Below are positions 15,182 through 17,636 of a DNA stretch of 17,636 nt, in pieces (within the stretch, counting starts at the first letter, position 1; every line of letters begins with the position of its first letter). The translations under genes were made by a program, and so were the position numbers. Source of the stretch: Nitrosomonadaceae bacterium (GTDB lineage: Bacteria > Pseudomonadota > Gammaproteobacteria > Burkholderiales > Nitrosomonadaceae); assembly GCA_919902625.1 (NCBI GenBank), contig CAKKRO010000012.1:22791-40426 (forward strand). Direction: 5' to 3'. Under the pieces are notes generated by a model. The model ran no database searches and was not told the origin of the DNA. It was given only the letters and a program-made list of their open reading frames with translations.

Positions 15182-16191
15182 AAACTAAACTCCCCTTTTT
15201 TGATATAACTCAATCTTTGATCATGCTCAGCCAATTTTGAGAAAAAATTATTTGTTTCTGAAATCTGCTGATCACTGGTCTGTAATTGATTCATTGATTG
15301 GCGAAAGCCAGCAGAACCAATCAGACCTTTGGTATACCAGGAAATGTGTTTACGTGCGACACGAACACCTGAATATTCGCCATAGAAATCATATAAATCA
15401 TACAAGTGATTAATGAGTATTCGTTGTATCTCGGCCACTTCAGGTGTTTGAAGATGTTGACCTGTTTCAAGATAATGATTTATCTCACGAAAAATCCATG
15501 GCCGTCCTTGCGCAGCACGACCGATCATAATAGCATCTGCTCTTGTATAGGCAAGAATATGTTTTGCTTTTTCAGGGGTAGTTATATCACCGTTTGCAAT
15601 AACGGGAATCTTGATAGCAGCTTTAACAGCAGCTATGGTGTCATATTCCGCGTCACCAGTATAAGCGCAAGCGCGTGTACGTCCATGAATAGCCAGCGCT
15701 TGAACACCGGAATTTTCTGCTATATGTGCAATTGATAGTGCGTTTTTATGTTGTTTGTCCCAGCCTGTACGGATCTTAAGTGTCACAGGAATATCGACGG
15801 CCTTTACGACAGCGTCAAGAATCTTTCCAACCAATTTTTCATTTTGCAGTAAAGCGGAACCTGCCATGACATTACATATTTTTTTAGCCGGACAACCCAT
15901 GTTAATGTCAATAATTTGAGCGCCATTCTCAACATTGTAGCGCGCTGCGGCGGCAAGCATTTTAGGATCTGCGCCAGCGATCTGAACAGAAATTGGAGAA
16001 ACTTCGCCTTCATGATTCGCTCTTCGCTGAGTTTTTTTAGAACCCCAAAGTAACGAATTACTCGATACCATTTCAGAAATAGCCATACCAGCGCCCATAA
16101 TTTTACACAATTGCCGAAATGGCCGATCCGTAACACCAGCCATCGGTGCGACGATCAGTTTATTTTTTAAAATATGAGTGCCAATCTGCAT
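15178..16191 (-). CDS. dusB: tRNA-dihydrouridine synthase DusB
   Basis: DusB is an FMN-dependent enzyme that reduces specific uridines in the tRNA D-loop to dihydrouridine, using NADPH. The chosen ATG at 16191 gives 337 residues opening MQIGTHILKNKLIVAPMAGV, which matches the family N-terminus. A longer frame from a TTG at 16209 adds six residues but has no better ribosome site. Visible motifs are APMAGVTDRPFRQLC in the FMN barrel and the catalytic cysteine in DINMGCPAKK (Cys100 from this start). IRTGWD, AIHGRTRACAYTG, and VIANGDITTPEKA are also present. The last two bind FMN and tRNA in the family. It overlaps fis by 4 nt and heads the apparent operon; ubiH lies about 120 bp upstream on the same strand. 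Confidence 0.95.
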   Translation of the reverse strand: MQIGTHILKNKLIVAPMAGVTDRPFRQLCKIMGAGMAISEMVSSNSLLWGSKKTQRRANHEGEVSPISVQIAGADPKMLAAAARYNVENGAQIIDINMGCPAKKICNVMAGSALLQNEKLVGKILDAVVKAVDIPVTLKIRTGWDKQHKNALSIAHIAENSGVQALAIHGRTRACAYTGDAEYDTIAAVKAAIKIPVIANGDITTPEKAKHILAYTRADAIMIGRAAQGRPWIFREINHYLETGQHLQTPEVAEIQRILINHLYDLYDFYGEYSGVRVARKHISWYTKGLIGSAGFRQSMNQLQTSDQQISETNNFFSKLAEHDQRLSYIKKGEFSL

Positions 16192-16309
16192 GTGAGAAGC
16201 TGTTTGCAAGCCAATTAATAGGTTAGGAAGATATTGGTATAATTTCTACATTACTGTGTGTGGTTAATTATAGCTTTTGTCAAGCCGATAGTGGGGACAA
16301 GGTTTAAAA

Positions 16310-17491
16310 TTATCCTCTGACTCCGAATATCATACGACGTGCAATAAATCGCTTAAGAGGCGGGATGCAGTCCAATGCGCTTAATCCAAATCCACAGGCA
16401 TGTTTCAGGGTTTTGTTTTTGTTAGAAAACAGCTTGACCAATGAGTCTGTAAAAAGCCTGCCGGCAGTACTGTCTATATGTCTTCGCTGACGATATCTTG
16501 ACAACATGGCGGGAGCTCCAATTTCACTGGATGCGGTTTTTGTATCGATAATTTCACAAGCTAATTCATAAGCATCCCTTAATCCCAGATTAAACCCTTG
16601 TCCTGCGACCGGGTGCAGCGTTTGAGCAGCATTACCGATTAATACGATTCTTTGTGTTGTGATGGATGTTGCGTATTTAAGTGACAGAGGAAATGCAGAT
16701 CTTTTCCCTGCTTTGGTGAATTTTCCGAGCCTGTCACCAAAATGTTGATGCAATCGGAATAAAAATGTTTTGTCATCCAAAGCAATGATTTCTTTGGCTG
16801 TTCCGGGAGCCACAGTCCATACTAAGGCAAAGTCTTCGCCGTTGGGAAGTAATGCTACGGGACCATCCGCCGTAAAGCGTTCATACGCAATACCTGTTTG
16901 TTTTTTCTCGGCACTAACATTAGCAACTACCGCCCATTGCTGATAATCGTGTGTTTGATAAGTAATATCAGGCAGTTGCTTGGCTAGTTGACCGCCATCA
17001 GCCAGAATAAGTAGTCGGGCGGTTATTTTTTCTTCTTTACCTTGATAGTCGAAATAGACATCGCCTGAACTTTCATTGGCTTCTAACCGAGTAACTGTTG
17101 CGCCAGCAATATAATCAGTTTTGGTTTCAGTCAATTTCTTATGCATAGAGCAGAAAAGATCATGGTAATTCACAACAAACCCCAATGTGGGAACGCCCGC
17201 ATCATCAGGTGTCAAGATGGTTTGACCGAGACTGCCGCGATTAGAGATATGGATGGAAGTAATCGGAGTATTTTGTGTCAGTTTATCCCATGCGCCTAAG
17301 CGATGCAGTATCAAATGACTTCCATATGATAATGCCAATGGACGCGGATCTTCAAATTTCTCTGGTAAGCCACGCGCTTCCAGGAGTAAACTCGAAATAC
17401 CCGTATCACGCAAAACAAGTGCCAGAGCCATACCTACCGGTCCACCTCCAATGATGACAATATCATAATGACCGGTAGTATTATCTACCAT
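16310..17491 (-). CDS. ubiH: FAD-dependent ubiquinone biosynthesis hydroxylase, UbiH-like
   Basis: This is a flavoprotein mono-oxygenase of the UbiH/UbiF/VisC/COQ6 family, which hydroxylates the aromatic ring of ubiquinone precursors. The 393-residue length equals that of E. coli UbiH (about 392). The N-terminal Rossmann motif is DIVIIGGGPVG (Gly15, Gly17, Gly20). An acidic residue, Glu38, follows in LLLEARG to bind the FAD ribose. PRPLALSYGS and a DGG element (about 165-167) follow, and the second FAD motif GNAAQTLHPVAGQGFNLGLR is at 286-305. The GNAAQTLHP form resembles UbiH more than UbiF, but exact ring position cannot be read from sequence. The ribosome site is weak (AAAGAA). It may be in a transcription unit with dusB, about 120 bp downstream. 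Confidence 0.88.
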   Translation of the reverse strand: MVDNTTGHYDIVIIGGGPVGMALALVLRDTGISSLLLEARGLPEKFEDPRPLALSYGSHLILHRLGAWDKLTQNTPITSIHISNRGSLGQTILTPDDAGVPTLGFVVNYHDLFCSMHKKLTETKTDYIAGATVTRLEANESSGDVYFDYQGKEEKITARLLILADGGQLAKQLPDITYQTHDYQQWAVVANVSAEKKQTGIAYERFTADGPVALLPNGEDFALVWTVAPGTAKEIIALDDKTFLFRLHQHFGDRLGKFTKAGKRSAFPLSLKYATSITTQRIVLIGNAAQTLHPVAGQGFNLGLRDAYELACEIIDTKTASSEIGAPAMLSRYRQRRHIDSTAGRLFTDSLVKLFSNKNKTLKHACGFGLSALDCIPPLKRFIARRMIFGVRG

Positions 17492-17526
17492 TTCTTTGAA
17501 ATTTATTCATAGAGGTTAATCTTTAG

Positions 17527-17556
17527 TCTATAAACCAGATAAGATGTTAAATTCAA
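17527..17556 (-). promoter_or_regulatory. Candidate sigma-70 promoter for ubiH
   Basis: On the minus strand TTGAAT (17551-17556) and TATAGA (17527-17532) are separated by 18 bp and lie 36 bp upstream of the ubiH ATG. Each box matches four of six consensus bases, so this is only a candidate. The remaining sequence to the window edge shows no gene. Confidence 0.25.
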
Positions 17557-17636
17557 TAGTTTTATTCTGTTCTCTACAATCCAGGATCAACAGTTTGACC
17601 CAATTAGATTTTTAATCGGATAGAATAGCATACTGC

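Noticed and set aside
16267..16283. Minus-strand TTGACA and TATAAT upstream of dusB
   Set aside because: The two boxes are only 5 bp apart, so they cannot form one sigma-70 promoter. Neither has a good partner at 16-18 bp.
16264..16291. GCCGATAG (16284-16291), resembling a plus-strand FliA -10 box
   Set aside because: The -35 at the right distance matches poorly (about 4 of 8), and it points into the antisense of ubiH with no gene ahead.

Overview
The window is a stretch of chromosome from a flagellated Gram-negative proteobacterium. Distinct L-ring (FlgH lipoprotein) and P-ring (FlgI) genes, a two-domain FlgJ, UbiH, and a dusB-fis pair next to purH all fit Beta- or Gammaproteobacteria. The fis-purH linkage and the fairly AT-rich composition make an ammonia-oxidiser-type betaproteobacterium (Nitrosomonas and relatives) my best guess. 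This is an inference from gene order and protein style, not a database match. No tRNA, rRNA, CRISPR array, insertion sequence, integrase or clear sign of recent transfer was seen. No gene-free stretch reaches 300 bases.

Left edge (1-1257, minus strand): a discrete acyl carrier protein gene (104-388) lies downstream of flgA (538-1257), the periplasmic P-ring chaperone. A plausible intrinsic terminator lies between them. The usual flgM/flgN partners of flgA are absent here.

Divergent control region (1258-1467): between flgA and flgB lie a good sigma-54-type -24/-12 element, a perfect 18-bp palindrome about 90 bp upstream of the predicted start point, and a pair of overlapping, mutually exclusive hairpins on the flgA side.

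Flagellar block (1468-12025, plus strand): flgB, flgC, flgD, flgE, flgF, flgG, flgH, flgI, flgJ, flgK and flgL, in the classical order. They encode the proximal rod (FlgB, C, F), distal rod (FlgG), hook cap (FlgD), hook (FlgE), L and P rings (FlgH, FlgI), rod cap/peptidoglycan hydrolase (FlgJ) and the hook-filament junction (FlgK, FlgL). A sigma-28 (FliA)-type promoter sits just before flgK. Rod/hook genes can therefore be switched on first and the junction genes boosted later. FlgK and FlgL are both long and share a repeated beta-rich insert. flgK also carries a G8 homopolymer at which gain or loss of one base would truncate the protein.

Right part (12056-17491, minus strand, convergent with flgL): purD, purH, fis, dusB and ubiH. 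dusB-fis and fis-purH overlap by ATGA, and purH-purD are 16 bp apart, so dusB-fis-purH-purD looks like one operon. It links tRNA dihydrouridine synthesis, a Fis-type nucleoid protein and two purine-biosynthesis enzymes. ubiH (ubiquinone ring hydroxylation) lies upstream on the same strand.

Overall this is mostly well-known core machinery. I do not see a convincing undescribed system. The points worth checking are regulatory (sigma-54 and palindrome at flgB, a mini-ORF coupled to flgI), the G8 tract in flgK, and the shared FlgK/FlgL insert.
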